This document shows positions 9,301-17,540 of a stretch of DNA of 64,000 bases, piece by piece. The notes beneath the pieces are model-generated. The model had not been told where the DNA came from. It made no database searches and worked only from the letters and a program-made list of their open reading frames with translations. Every line of letters starts with the position of its first letter. Positions within the stretch are counted from its first letter, which is position 1. Both the position numbers and the translations under genes were made by a program. The stretch spans positions 2,976,001 to 3,040,000 of the forward strand of contig NZ_CP133671.1 in NCBI RefSeq assembly GCF_031326345.1, written 5' to 3'. Origin of the DNA: Aureispira sp. CCB-E (GTDB lineage Bacteria > Bacteroidota > Bacteroidia > Chitinophagales > Saprospiraceae).

Positions 9301-12216
9301 GATTCTGTGGTGCAATTGGATTTAATTATTTATAATACACCAGGAGGCAATGGTACCCTATCCGAAAATATGGAAGGAGGAGCACTTATTTCAGGAACTG
9401 GTTATTCACGAGAATTGACGAACGCTTACTTTTATAACCCTAATAATATATCAGAAGCCAATTTCTCTTCTTTAGAGGGTTCGTTGTACGGTTATGGACA
9501 AACAGGAGGATTTGTCAATTCAGACCGTTCTATTCGCTTTAGAACTTATGCGATACCTGCGGGCAATGAAATGGCTATTGTAATGAAGAAAGTCGATTTG
9601 GATTGTAATGCTCAAGTGTCTTTTTCTTACGCACATCAAAATTACTTAGGGAATGTCGATACCATGCAAGTAGAAGTTTCTACGGATTGTGGGGCAACAT
9701 GGACAACTGTATGGATGAAATCAGGAGCGGATTTAGCAACTGCGGGAGCAAGTACAAGCAACTTTCTTCCTCCATTTACGGCTTCTGATTGGGTGCGAGA
9801 TACGGCCGACTTGTCAGCTTACAGTAATATGCCAGATGTGATTGTGAAATTTACAGTGTTGTCGGGATATGGCAACAACATTTATTTAGATGATATTAAT
9901 ATTACTTCTTCTTTGGGGTATGCGACTAGAACCGTAACCGCTTGTAATAGCTATTCATTTAATGGGCAGGTGTATATGAATTCAGGTATTTATGTAGATA
10001 CTGTTAGTACACCAGGGACTTGTGATTCGGTTATAACGTTAGATTTAACGATCAACAACTCTACAACAGGGACAGACGTACAAACAGCTTGCGATACTTA
10101 CACATGGATAGATGGGAATACGTACACAAGTTCTAACAACACAGCAACGCATACCTTGACGAATGCAGCAGGCTGTGACAGTGTGGTAACATTGAATTTG
10201 ACAATCAATAACTCTACAACAGGAACAGACGTACAAACGGCTTGCGATACGTACACATGGATAGATGGGAATACGTACACGAGTTCTAATAATACAGCAA
10301 CCCATACCTTGACGAATGCAGCAGGCTGTGACAGTGTGGTAACGTTGAACTTGACGATCAATAACTCTACAACAGGAACAGACGTACAAACGGCTTGCGA
10401 TACGTACACATGGATAGATGGGAATACGTACACGAGTTCTAATAATACAGCAACCCATACTTTGACGAATGCAGTAGGTTGTGATAGTGTGGTAACGTTG
10501 AACTTGACGATCAATAACTCTACAACAGGAACAGACGTACAAACGGCTTGTAATACGTACACATGGATAGATGGAAACACGTACACGAGTTCTAACAACA
10601 CAGCAACCCATACTTTGACGAATGCAGCAGGTTGTGATAGTGTGGTGACCTTGAATCTGACGATCAATACGCCAACAACAGGAACAGACGTACAAACGGC
10701 TTGTAACACATACACATGGATAGATGGGAATACGTACACAAGTTCTAACAACACAGCAACCCATACTTTGACGAATGCAGTAGGTTGTGATAGTGTGGTG
10801 ACCTTGAATCTGACGATCAACACGCCAACAACAGGAACAGACGTACAAACAGCATGTGATACGTACACATGGATAGATGGGAATACGTACACAAGTTCTA
10901 ACAACACAGTAACCCATACTTTGACGAATGCAGTAGGTTGTGATAGTGTGGTGACCTTGAATTTGACAATCAATAACTCTACAACGGGAACAGATGTACA
11001 AACAGCTTGTGATACGTACACATGGATAGATGGGAACACCTACACAAGTTCTAATAATACAGCAACGCATATTTTGACGAATGCAGCAGGTTGTGATAGT
11101 GTGGTAACGTTGAATTTGACAATCAATAACTCTACAACAGGAACAGATGTACAAACAGCTTGTGATACGTACACATGGATAGATGGGAATACGTACACGA
11201 GTTCTAACAACACAGCAACGCATACTTTGACGAATGCAGTAGGTTGTGATAGTGTGGTAACCTTGAATTTGACGATCAACACGCCAACAACAGGAACAGA
11301 TGTACAAACAGCTTGTAATACGTACACATGGATAGATGGGAATACGTACACAAGTTCTAATAACACAGCAACGCATACTTTGACGAATGCAGCAGGTTGT
11401 GATAGTGTGGTAACGTTGAACTTGACGATCAACACGCCAACAACAGGAACAGATGTACAAACGGCTTGCGATACGTACACATGGATAGATGGAAATACGT
11501 ATACGAGTTCTAACAACACAGCAACACATACTTTGACGAATGCAGCAGGTTGTGATAGTGTGGTAACGTTGAACTTGACGATCAACAACTCTACAACGGG
11601 AACAGACGTACAAACGGCTTGCGATACGTACACATGGATAGATGGGAACACGTACACAAGTTCTAACAACACAGCAACGCATACTTTGACGAATGCAGCA
11701 GGCTGCGATAGTGTGGTAACCTTGAATCTGACGATTACTACAGTAGATACAACCGTAAGTCAGAATGGTTTAACTTTAACAGCAAATCAAAGTGGAGCTA
11801 CTTATCAATGGGTAGATTGTAACAATGGAAATACAGCAATTGCTGGGGCGACTGGGCAAAGTTTTACACCAGTAGCAAATGGCGATTATGCAGTGATGAT
11901 TACCTTTAATAATTGTACTGGCACGTCAAGTTGTTTTAATGTAGTTGTGAATGCACTACCAACGGTAGAAGAGGGGATCAAACAGGTTCGTGTATATCCC
12001 AATCCAACAACAGGACAGGTTAATATAGAATTAGAAGAGGTGTTAAAACAAGGCGTGGCTCGATTGATGGATGTAAATGGACGTTTATTGTTAGAGCAAT
12101 CTATAGATGGTAAACAGTTCATTCAATTGAATATAGAGGCGTTGCCAACAGCTGTTTATTTCTTAGAGTTGCAAAGTTTAAAAGGTGTTTATAGCCAAAA
12201 AATTATTAAAGAATAA
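6361..12216 (+). CDS. Giant T9SS surface protein: DUF7948, SBBP beta-propeller, 11 x 51-residue cysteine repeats
   Basis: 1951 residues from the ATG at 6361, chosen because MKLFSFLLLFCTLQISYGQ is a clean signal peptide; an ATG at 6331 adds ten residues. Domains in order: an ENKGQ-type N-terminal domain as in DUF7948 (about 30-245); seven SBBP repeats of about 63 residues (WATYYGG start, DAFLVKFN middle; 256-696), enough for one seven-bladed propeller; a degenerate Cys repeat; a nidogen-like sandwich (about 755-940, FDFNFFG and SSNGF); a second degenerate Cys repeat; a jellyroll-like domain (about 997-1185); a third degenerate Cys repeat; eleven near-identical repeats (1235-1794); an Ig-like segment; and a T9SS sorting tail (VYPNPTTGQ, from about 1874). 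Probably a long surface stalk or adhesin. It shares its repeats and tail with the gene at 13174. Confidence 0.9.
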   Translation: MKLFSFLLLFCTLQISYGQGVSLAQGTALIHSGQSTAFEENKGQIRDIEGNRAPYVHYRYKQGGTSVFMLSTGIAYQFSKVNDVNAANSNDNKWREASPKSVDLETYRMDMRLVGANSNAIIKAEEEQENYINYYNENRLDIHSYGKLIYKDIYPGIDWVVYTTDKGLKYDFVVHPGADPAQIQLAFEHHEGLQLNKNGSFTLSNSMGTITEQAPVSFQGKKEVRSSFELEGNSIRFKLGNYDPTKALIIDPSLIWSTYYGGSDLDRITGCATDANGNIFVSGYSRSTSNIASGGHQNAHGSGTEDAFLVKFNSNGVRQWATYYGGTGSDIGNGCAVDPSGNIYLAGYTRSTNNIASSGHQNTYGGGEDAFLVKFNTNGTRQWATYYGGIGSDVGDGCAIDANGNVFIVGRAQSTSSIASGGHQNIHGGGTSDAFLVKFNSNGTRQWATYYGGADTEIFLNCTADANGNSYITGITRSANNIASSGHQNTYGGGEDAFLVKFNSNGVRQWGTYYGTAGDDNGNACVADANGNIFLIGSTESTTNMASGGHQNTYGGGSQDAFLVKFNSSGVRQWGTYYGGSSSDVGGYGTIHTNGNIFLGGFSASTSNIASGGHQNTHGGSQDAFLVEFNTNGVRQWATYLGGSASDIGRGCVVDANGHVYLAGHTSSTSGIALSGHQNTYGGGFVDGFLAKLTTTTSTACNPTTNSISATACGSYTYNGQTYTNSGVYMDTLTNAGGCDSIVTLNLTIGGATYDVSAITYTSINATGGTSVNLGDDALSASLPIGFDFNFFGNTYNDFRISSNGFITFGTNTTTSGCCSGQVLPNTNQPNNLIALFWEDLLPPNGGTIRYLTAGTAPNRVLVVEFVDIEHHPSGDSVQGQIHIYESTNIIEVHVAKQPAAGRHTLGIENGTGVLGYSAPNRNGIAWTIATPEAWRFAPVVGGVDVQTACSSYTWIDGKTYTSSNNTATHIIQGGSWTGCDSVVQLDLIIYNTPGGNGTLSENMEGGALISGTGYSRELTNAYFYNPNNISEANFSSLEGSLYGYGQTGGFVNSDRSIRFRTYAIPAGNEMAIVMKKVDLDCNAQVSFSYAHQNYLGNVDTMQVEVSTDCGATWTTVWMKSGADLATAGASTSNFLPPFTASDWVRDTADLSAYSNMPDVIVKFTVLSGYGNNIYLDDINITSSLGYATRTVTACNSYSFNGQVYMNSGIYVDTVSTPGTCDSVITLDLTINNSTTGTDVQTACDTYTWIDGNTYTSSNNTATHTLTNAAGCDSVVTLNLTINNSTTGTDVQTACDTYTWIDGNTYTSSNNTATHTLTNAAGCDSVVTLNLTINNSTTGTDVQTACDTYTWIDGNTYTSSNNTATHTLTNAVGCDSVVTLNLTINNSTTGTDVQTACNTYTWIDGNTYTSSNNTATHTLTNAAGCDSVVTLNLTINTPTTGTDVQTACNTYTWIDGNTYTSSNNTATHTLTNAVGCDSVVTLNLTINTPTTGTDVQTACDTYTWIDGNTYTSSNNTVTHTLTNAVGCDSVVTLNLTINNSTTGTDVQTACDTYTWIDGNTYTSSNNTATHILTNAAGCDSVVTLNLTINNSTTGTDVQTACDTYTWIDGNTYTSSNNTATHTLTNAVGCDSVVTLNLTINTPTTGTDVQTACNTYTWIDGNTYTSSNNTATHTLTNAAGCDSVVTLNLTINTPTTGTDVQTACDTYTWIDGNTYTSSNNTATHTLTNAAGCDSVVTLNLTINNSTTGTDVQTACDTYTWIDGNTYTSSNNTATHTLTNAAGCDSVVTLNLTITTVDTTVSQNGLTLTANQSGATYQWVDCNNGNTAIAGATGQSFTPVANGDYAVMITFNNCTGTSSCFNVVVNALPTVEEGIKQVRVYPNPTTGQVNIELEEVLKQGVARLMDVNGRLLLEQSIDGKQFIQLNIEALPTAVYFLELQSLKGVYSQKIIKE
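7126..8448 (+). repeat. Seven SBBP (beta-propeller) repeats inside the giant T9SS gene
   Basis: Seven coding repeats of about 190 bases. Each contains a W(S/A/G)TYYGG-like start, a DANGN-like turn, a SxNIASxGHQNxxG stretch and DAFLVKFN. Later copies are closer to one another than to the first. The number equals the usual blade count of a propeller. Confidence 0.8.
10063..11742 (+). repeat. Array of 11 tandem 153-bp repeats (51 residues each)
   Basis: Eleven in-frame copies of a 153-bp unit encode a 51-residue repeat that starts TTGTDVQTAC and has SSNNTATH in the middle and GCDSVVTLNLTI at the end. Copies differ mainly at D/N after the first Cys, AA/AV before the second Cys, and NS/TP at the end. 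Two conserved cysteines per repeat suggest one disulfide each. Nucleotide differences are few and mosaic between copies, pointing to recent expansion or gene conversion. Older, diverged copies precede the array near 8478-8610, 9190-9335 and 9925-10062. Confidence 0.95.
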
Positions 12217-12303
12217 ATTGCTTGACGAATAACTAACCTTTGACTAGGAGTTTAATACTGTCTCTGGTAGGTTATTAGTAATATAAGAGTTGTTTTTATT
12301 AGT

Positions 12304-12348
12304 AGTTCGTTGATTGCCTGCGGTGCTACTGAATGGTTTCAACGAACT
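12304..12348. repeat. Short palindromic element with AGTTCGTTGA terminal inverted repeats
   Basis: AGTTCGTTGA at 12304-12313 pairs with TCAACGAACT at 12339-12348. The interior (ATTGCCTGCGGTGC) resembles one end of the longer elements near 41.3 kb and 63.6 kb, so this looks like an internally deleted copy. The flanks extend the symmetry imperfectly (AAGAGTTG near 12287 with CAACTCTT near 12366), so it may also act as a transcript-end hairpin. Confidence 0.6.
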
Positions 12349-12411
12349 ATTGTTTTATGTAAACGCAACTCTTATTAAGTATAAAAATTGTAAACAACAA
12401 AAATATACAAT

Positions 12412-12768
12412 ATGAATCAAGATACATGGGAAAATATTAATATGATCATCCAAGATGAAGATATTCAAGGAGCAGAATTTACAAGAGATTACATCAATGA
12501 AGGAAATGTAAATTCTTGTGTAGATTTTTACTCTAGTGCCCTAAATAATAAGCAAAAAGCTATAGTTATAACCATTTTTTGTTCAGATTACCAAACGGAG
12601 AATACAAAAAAGATAGCTAAAGATTTCTTAAAGAATGTTCCAGTGACAATTTACAATGAGCATGTCCATAAAACCTGTTTGTGGAATCTTGATTCAACGT
12701 TGAATTTGGAATCTCTAGAAGATATTGCAACAATAGAATTGGCAGTGAAAAAAGCTTTAAACGAATAA
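12412..12768 (+). CDS. Small cytoplasmic protein of unknown function
   Basis: 118 residues with no signal peptide or membrane segment. It looks like a mixed alpha/beta protein (hydrophobic strand AIVITIFCSDY near residue 50, helical ends) and is acidic. I recognise no family. It sits between the two repeat-bearing T9SS genes on the same strand and is followed by a strong terminator, so it has its own transcription unit or ends that of the upstream gene. No catalytic signature is visible. It is supported by a start and length typical of real genes and by the terminator just after it. Confidence 0.65.
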   Translation: MNQDTWENINMIIQDEDIQGAEFTRDYINEGNVNSCVDFYSSALNNKQKAIVITIFCSDYQTENTKKIAKDFLKNVPVTIYNEHVHKTCLWNLDSTLNLESLEDIATIELAVKKALNE

Positions 12769-12794
12769 AAGGCTGAAGATTTATTATTGTTTAT

Positions 12795-12850
12795 AAAAAA
12801 GTCGTGTTGAGTACAGTTGGTAAAACAGTATTTGATGCGGCTTTTTATTT
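12795..12850 (+). terminator. Rho-independent terminator after the 118-residue gene
   Basis: A long stem pairs AAAAAGTCGTGTTGAGTAC (12796-12814) with GTATTTGATGCGGCTTTTT (12828-12846), using several G-U pairs, around a 13-base loop and ending in a T-run. The same hairpin type, with similar sequence, follows the next T9SS gene at 16425. Confidence 0.8.
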
Positions 12851-13041
12851 TTAGCATAAGGCGTCATTGGGAATAAAAAATTACTATTATGACGTTTAAA
12901 TTATTTGCGAATTTTTTTAATTTTGTAATCAAAAAAAATATGTTTCTGAATTTTTAGAATGATTGGGTCTAAATAATTGAATTGTAGCTGGTTATTTGTT
13001 TTTTGAACTTTTTGAAAGCCTAAAAAAGGGCTTAAAAGTGA

Positions 13042-13073
13042 TTTGAGGTTATGAAACTAGTAGAGTACATTTG
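13042..13073 (+). promoter_or_regulatory. Bacteroidota-type promoter of the 9-repeat T9SS gene
   Basis: TTTG at 13042-13045 and TACATTTG at 13066-13073 are separated by 20 bases, a full consensus match. The predicted start near 13079 gives a leader of about 95 bases. This and the terminator are the only features seen in the 12769-13173 gap. Confidence 0.7.
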
Positions 13074-13173
13074 CATAATCAAAGTTATGACTAAAAAATA
13101 ACTTTTATAAACTCTTGTTATTCAACAGCCCAAGGAGGGCTACTATTATTTACAATAAACATAAAAAACACAA

Positions 13174-16100
13174 ATGATTTTAAATCGACTATTAAAAGTA
13201 AGTCTTGTTCTTTGCTTGCTCATGAACAGTTTTGGAAGTTTTGCAACTTCTCACACTGTTACTAATTTGAATGATACAGGTAGCGGATCATTAAGGGATG
13301 TACTCGGTCTTGTTGCTACTGGTGATACAATTCTCTTTTCTAATGCTATGCTTTCTAGTAGTAGCGATACTATAAAACTAAATTCACCACTTATTCTCAA
13401 TCGGAGTCTTGTCATTTTAGGACCCAATATGCCTAATTATAAATTGTACCTTAGTGGTCAAACTAGTACCAATATCGCAGAGGTAAGTTTTTCACGATTT
13501 AGCCCCCCATTAGAAATACAAAACCTCGGTTTTATAAACGGATCTACAACACAATTTGGTAAGGGGGGAGCAATTGCGATCCTAGCTTGTAGTGGTATTA
13601 CTTTAAAAAAATGTGAATTCAAAAATAATTCAGCTAATTATGGAGGAGCCATCAATTCTAGCCTTTCTCAAACTTCTGATAAAGATGTTATTATAGAGGA
13701 ATGTTTGTTTGATAATAACTCTAGTACTTCTGGAGGAGGAGCGATTTATTTGACGAGTCATGATGCTTATGCGTTGACATGGAATATCTCCAAGACGACT
13801 TTTAGCAACAATACAGCTGTTGGTTCTAGACATGGAGGAGCGATTTATTGTCGCAATGGGATTGATAACACCTCATTGCCAACCAAAGATATGACCATAA
13901 ATATTACAGAAACAACCTTTGCAAATAATACAGGGTACGAAGGTGCTGCCTTTTATTCATACCATGATCCTGATGGCACCTACTCAAATACGAATATTAC
14001 CATTACAAAATCTACTTTTACAGGGAATGTAAATACTTACCTAGGAATACATGGTGCCGCTCTTACGGTAACAAGTAGTATTTATGCTACCGCTGCTAGT
14101 TTAGGATATTATTTAACGATGTATGGATGTAGTGTCGTTGATAATATAGGAAAGGGAATTTACTATGGTAATAGAGGAGGTAATGGCAATATAACAATAG
14201 GAAGTAGTATTTGGGCATTTAATACAAGAGGTGATTTTTATGTTTCTAGAACGTCAGGGGGTAATGGAGGCTCAGCTATATCATCGAGCGGATACAACCT
14301 TATTAGTGATGCTGGGCGGAGTGGAGCGTTGCCAACAGATCAAGTAGGAGTAACGGCTGCGAATGTTAATCTTGGACCACTTCAAAATAATGGAGGTGTA
14401 ACGGAAACAAGAATGCCAGGGGTTGGTAGTATTGCGATTAATGCTGGAAATCCTAATGATATGTCAGATGCACAAAATGGCAGTATAGAAGGAGGTCGTA
14501 GAGATATTGGAGCAGCAGAATATGTTTCATGCTTAGTTAACTCCACAACGGGAACAGATGTACAAACAGCTTGTAATACGTACACATGGATAGATGGGAA
14601 CACGTACACGAGTTCAAACAACACAGCAACACACACTTTGACGAATGCAGCAGGTTGTGATAGTGTGGTAACGTTGAATTTGACAATCAATAACTCTACA
14701 ACGGGAACGGATGTACAAACAGCTTGTGATACGTACACATGGATAGATGGGAATACGTACACAAGTTCTAATAATACAGCAACACACACTTTGACGAATG
14801 CAGCAGGTTGTGATAGTGTGGTAACGTTGAATTTGACAATCAATAACTCTACAACGGGAACAGACGTACAAACAGCTTGTAATACGTACACATGGATAGA
14901 TGGGAACACGTACACGAGTTCAAACAACACAGTAACCCATACTTTGACGAATGCAGCAGGTTGTGATAGTGTGGTAACGTTAAATTTGACAATCAATAAC
15001 TCTACAACGGGAACAGACGTACAAACAGCTTGTAATACGTACACATGGATAGATGGGAACACGTACACGAGTTCAAACAACACAGTAACCCATACTTTGA
15101 CGAATGCAGCAGGTTGTGATAGTGTGGTAACGTTAAATTTGACAATCAATAACTCTACAACAGGAACGGATGTACAAACAGCTTGTGATACGTACACATG
15201 GATAGATGGGAATACGTACACGAGTTCTAACAACACAGCAACACACACTTTGACGAATGCAGTAGGTTGTGATAGTGTAGTGACGTTAAATTTGACAATC
15301 AATAACTCTACAACGGGAACAGACGTACAAACGGCTTGTGATACTTATACATGGATAGATGGGAATACGTACACAAGTTCTAATAATACAGCAACACACA
15401 CTTTGACGAATGCAGCAGGTTGTGATAGTGTGGTAACGTTAAATTTGACAATCAATAACTCTACAACGGGAACAGACGTACAAACAGCTTGTAATACGTA
15501 CACATGGATAGATGGGAACACGTACACGAGTTCAAACAACACAGCAACACACACTTTGACGAATGCAGTAGGTTGTGATAGTGTAGTGACGTTAAATTTG
15601 ACAATCAATAACTCTACAACAGGAACAGATGTACAAACAGCTTGTAATACGTACACATGGATAGATGGGAATACGTACACAAGTTCTAATAATACAGCAA
15701 CGCATACTTTGACGAATGCAGTAGGTTGTGATAGTGTGGTAACCTTGAATTTGACGATCAACACGCCAACAACGGGAACAGATGTACAAACAGCATGTGA
15801 TACGTACACATGGATAGATGGGAATACCTACACGAGTTCTAACAACACAGCAACGCATACTTTGACGAATGCAGTAGGTTGTGATAGTGTGGTGACCTTG
15901 GATTTGACCATTACTACAATAGATACAATGGTTACTCAAAGTGGAATTGTTTTAACAGCGAACCAAAGTGGAGCTACTTATCAATGGGTAGATTGTAACA
16001 ATGGAAATGCAGCAATCGTCGGAGAAACCATGCAAAGTTTTACACCTTCGATAGATGGTGATTATGCGGTGATGATTACTTTCAATAATTGTACTAGTAC

Positions 16101-16392
16101 TTCAAGTTGTTTTAATGTAGTTGTCAATGCTGTGTCAACTATTGAAGAAGGAACCATGCAGGCTCGTGTATATCCTAATCCAACAACAGGACAAGTTAAT
16201 ATAGAGTTAGAAGAGGTGTTGGAACAAGGATTTGTTCGATTGATGGATGTAAATGGGCGTGTGTTGGTAGAAAAAACAGTAGATGGTGAGCAGTTCATTC
16301 AATTGAATGTTGATGCGTTGCCAACGGCAGTATATTTCTTAGAACTTCGAAGTTCAAAAGGCATTTATACGCACAAAATTATCAAGGAGTAA
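13174..16392 (+). CDS. T9SS surface protein: right-handed beta-helix plus 9 x 51-residue cysteine repeats
   Basis: 1072 residues. Signal peptide at 1-24 (MILNRLLKVSLVLCLLMNSF). Residues about 27-440 start with VTNLNDTGSGSLRDVL and contain repeated GGAI/NNxA/FxxNxA motifs, typical of the parallel beta-helix (pectin-lyase-like) proteins that begin NDxGxGSLR; the region closes with an NAGNP/DIGAAEY motif as in choice-of-anchor Q proteins. Nine copies of the same 51-residue Cys repeat as the upstream giant gene follow (458-914), then the same Ig-like segment and T9SS sorting tail (VYPNPTTGQ, about 998-1072). The C-terminal third is clearly paralogous to the gene at 6361 while the N-terminal part is unrelated, so modules have been swapped. 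Probable surface adhesin. Confidence 0.9.
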   Translation: MILNRLLKVSLVLCLLMNSFGSFATSHTVTNLNDTGSGSLRDVLGLVATGDTILFSNAMLSSSSDTIKLNSPLILNRSLVILGPNMPNYKLYLSGQTSTNIAEVSFSRFSPPLEIQNLGFINGSTTQFGKGGAIAILACSGITLKKCEFKNNSANYGGAINSSLSQTSDKDVIIEECLFDNNSSTSGGGAIYLTSHDAYALTWNISKTTFSNNTAVGSRHGGAIYCRNGIDNTSLPTKDMTINITETTFANNTGYEGAAFYSYHDPDGTYSNTNITITKSTFTGNVNTYLGIHGAALTVTSSIYATAASLGYYLTMYGCSVVDNIGKGIYYGNRGGNGNITIGSSIWAFNTRGDFYVSRTSGGNGGSAISSSGYNLISDAGRSGALPTDQVGVTAANVNLGPLQNNGGVTETRMPGVGSIAINAGNPNDMSDAQNGSIEGGRRDIGAAEYVSCLVNSTTGTDVQTACNTYTWIDGNTYTSSNNTATHTLTNAAGCDSVVTLNLTINNSTTGTDVQTACDTYTWIDGNTYTSSNNTATHTLTNAAGCDSVVTLNLTINNSTTGTDVQTACNTYTWIDGNTYTSSNNTVTHTLTNAAGCDSVVTLNLTINNSTTGTDVQTACNTYTWIDGNTYTSSNNTVTHTLTNAAGCDSVVTLNLTINNSTTGTDVQTACDTYTWIDGNTYTSSNNTATHTLTNAVGCDSVVTLNLTINNSTTGTDVQTACDTYTWIDGNTYTSSNNTATHTLTNAAGCDSVVTLNLTINNSTTGTDVQTACNTYTWIDGNTYTSSNNTATHTLTNAVGCDSVVTLNLTINNSTTGTDVQTACNTYTWIDGNTYTSSNNTATHTLTNAVGCDSVVTLNLTINTPTTGTDVQTACDTYTWIDGNTYTSSNNTATHTLTNAVGCDSVVTLDLTITTIDTMVTQSGIVLTANQSGATYQWVDCNNGNAAIVGETMQSFTPSIDGDYAVMITFNNCTSTSSCFNVVVNAVSTIEEGTMQARVYPNPTTGQVNIELEEVLEQGFVRLMDVNGRVLVEKTVDGEQFIQLNVDALPTAVYFLELRSSKGIYTHKIIKE
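14545..15921 (+). repeat. Array of 9 tandem 153-bp repeats (51 residues each)
   Basis: Nine in-frame copies of the repeat also found at 10063-11742. Two neighbouring copies (third and fourth, both with NNTVTH) are almost identical in DNA, showing recent duplication within the array. The variable positions (D/N, A/V, NS/TP) are the same as in the other gene. Confidence 0.95.
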
Positions 16393-16424
16393 GACGTTAA
16401 TTATATTCATACGGTTTATAAATG

Positions 16425-16479
16425 AAAGTCGTATTGAGGACAGATTGGAAAATAGTCTTCAATGCGGCTTTCTCTTTTT
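16425..16479 (+). terminator. Rho-independent terminator after the 9-repeat T9SS gene
   Basis: AAAGTCGTATTGAGGAC (16425-16441) pairs with GTCTTCAATGCGGCTTT (16455-16471), followed by a T-rich run. Sequence and shape match the terminator at 12795, which suggests that a downstream flank was copied along with part of the gene. Confidence 0.8.
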
Positions 16480-16584
16480 GGTAAAACAATGGTGTATAAC
16501 TCTGTAGTTAACTATGTTGTTACTATGGGAAGATTTATGGTGTTATTGGAGTTGTGTGTTAAAAGTGTTGATTGATAGATTGGT

Positions 16585-16668
16585 ATGTATGTGCTTTTTG
16601 TTTTTTTATTACTCAGGTGTAGGCTCTTATCAGCATAGCGAACTAAAAAAGTAAAAAATCAACGAACT
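16585..16668. repeat. Degenerate half-copy of the AGTTCGTTGA-ended repeat
   Basis: It ends in TCAACGAACT (16659-16668) and carries GTATGTGCTTTTTG and AAAAAAGTAAAAAATC, like the right half of the element at 41286-41459. The left terminal repeat is not recognisable. Confidence 0.45.
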
Positions 16669-16688
16669 CTAGTATAGGTAATTATTAA

Positions 16689-16715
16689 TTGAACGAAGTT
16701 ATTTATACCTTTACG
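16689..16715 (+). promoter_or_regulatory. Possible promoter of mazG
   Basis: A TTG near 16690 and a TACCTTTA element about 17 bases downstream resemble TTTG-N19-TAnnTTTG with one mismatch in each box, about 30 bases before the mazG start. Only moderate support. Confidence 0.35.
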
Positions 16716-16739
16716 AAGAACTACTAAGATAAGCACAAT

Positions 16740-17516
16740 ATGGATGTAAGATTAAAGGCGTTTGAGCGTTTGCTCAACATTATGGATGACTTAAGAGAAA
16801 AATGTCCTTGGGATAGAAAACAAACGTTGGAGAGTTTGAGTCTATTGACAATAGAAGAAACCTACGAATTGGTGGATGCTATTCAGGAAGGAGATATGGA
16901 GGAATTGAAAGGTGAGATAGGAGACCTAATGCTACACATGGTTTTTTATTCTAAAATAGCCAGTGAAAAAAAAGCTTTTGATATTACGGACGTGTTAAAT
17001 GCAATTTGTGATAAATTAGTCCATCGACATCCGCATATTTATAGTGATGTGGTGGCAGAAGACGAAGAGACGGTTAAGAAAAATTGGGAGTTGTTAAAAT
17101 TACAAGAGAAAGGAAAAAAATCTATCTTGCAGGGTGTCCCAAAATCTTTGCCGTCTATGGTAAAGGCTTACAGAATTCAAGAAAAAGTAAAACAGGTAGG
17201 CTTTGAGTGGGAAGAAATAGAAGAAGTCTGGGAAAAAGTAGAAGAAGAGCTAGGCGAATTACAGGTTTCTGTTGATGATAGAGAAAGTTCTGAGCGTATT
17301 GCAGATGAATTTGGAGATGTGATTTTTGCATTGATTAATTATGCTCGTTATCTCAAAATTGACCCAGAAGCCGCCTTAGAAAAAACCAACAAAAAATTTA
17401 TCCGACGATTTAAGTATATTGAAGACCACGCAACGAAACCCTTAGCGGATTTGTCTTTAGACGAAATGGATGAATTATGGGATAGTGCAAAAAAAATAGA
17501 AAAAAACAATAATTAA
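16740..17516 (+). CDS. mazG: Nucleoside triphosphate pyrophosphohydrolase MazG
   Basis: 258 residues, the normal length for two-domain MazG. It starts with the family's CPWDRKQTLESL motif (residues 22-33) and an EETYELVDAI...EIGDLMLHMVFYS metal-binding helix pair. The second MazG repeat (about 165-245) carries EELGEL and DEFGDVIFALINYAR. The enzyme hydrolyses non-canonical or excess NTPs to NMP and PPi in the cytoplasm. It is followed after 24 bases by an aminotransferase on the same strand, so the two probably form an operon, an arrangement that looks incidental in function. No anomalies seen. Confidence 0.93.
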   Translation: MDVRLKAFERLLNIMDDLREKCPWDRKQTLESLSLLTIEETYELVDAIQEGDMEELKGEIGDLMLHMVFYSKIASEKKAFDITDVLNAICDKLVHRHPHIYSDVVAEDEETVKKNWELLKLQEKGKKSILQGVPKSLPSMVKAYRIQEKVKQVGFEWEEIEEVWEKVEEELGELQVSVDDRESSERIADEFGDVIFALINYARYLKIDPEAALEKTNKKFIRRFKYIEDHATKPLADLSLDEMDELWDSAKKIEKNNN

Positions 17517-17540
17517 TCAACCATAAAACTACTATTAAGA

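Noticed and set aside
9190-10062. Treating the Cys repeats before the array as part of the same 11-copy array
   Set aside because: They are clearly diverged (different middle residues and spacing), and separated by other domains, so they are older copies and are described only in the gene entry.
10045-11682. A 545-residue open frame on the minus strand (Cys/Arg-rich)
   Set aside because: It is antisense to the 11-repeat array; the 153-bp unit has no stop in several frames, so the long frame is an artefact of repetition. No start, leader or domain supports it.
14382-15939. Several minus-strand open frames across the second array
   Set aside because: Same cause as in the first array: repeated units open other frames. 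The plus-strand frame has the signal peptide, promoter, terminator and sorting tail.
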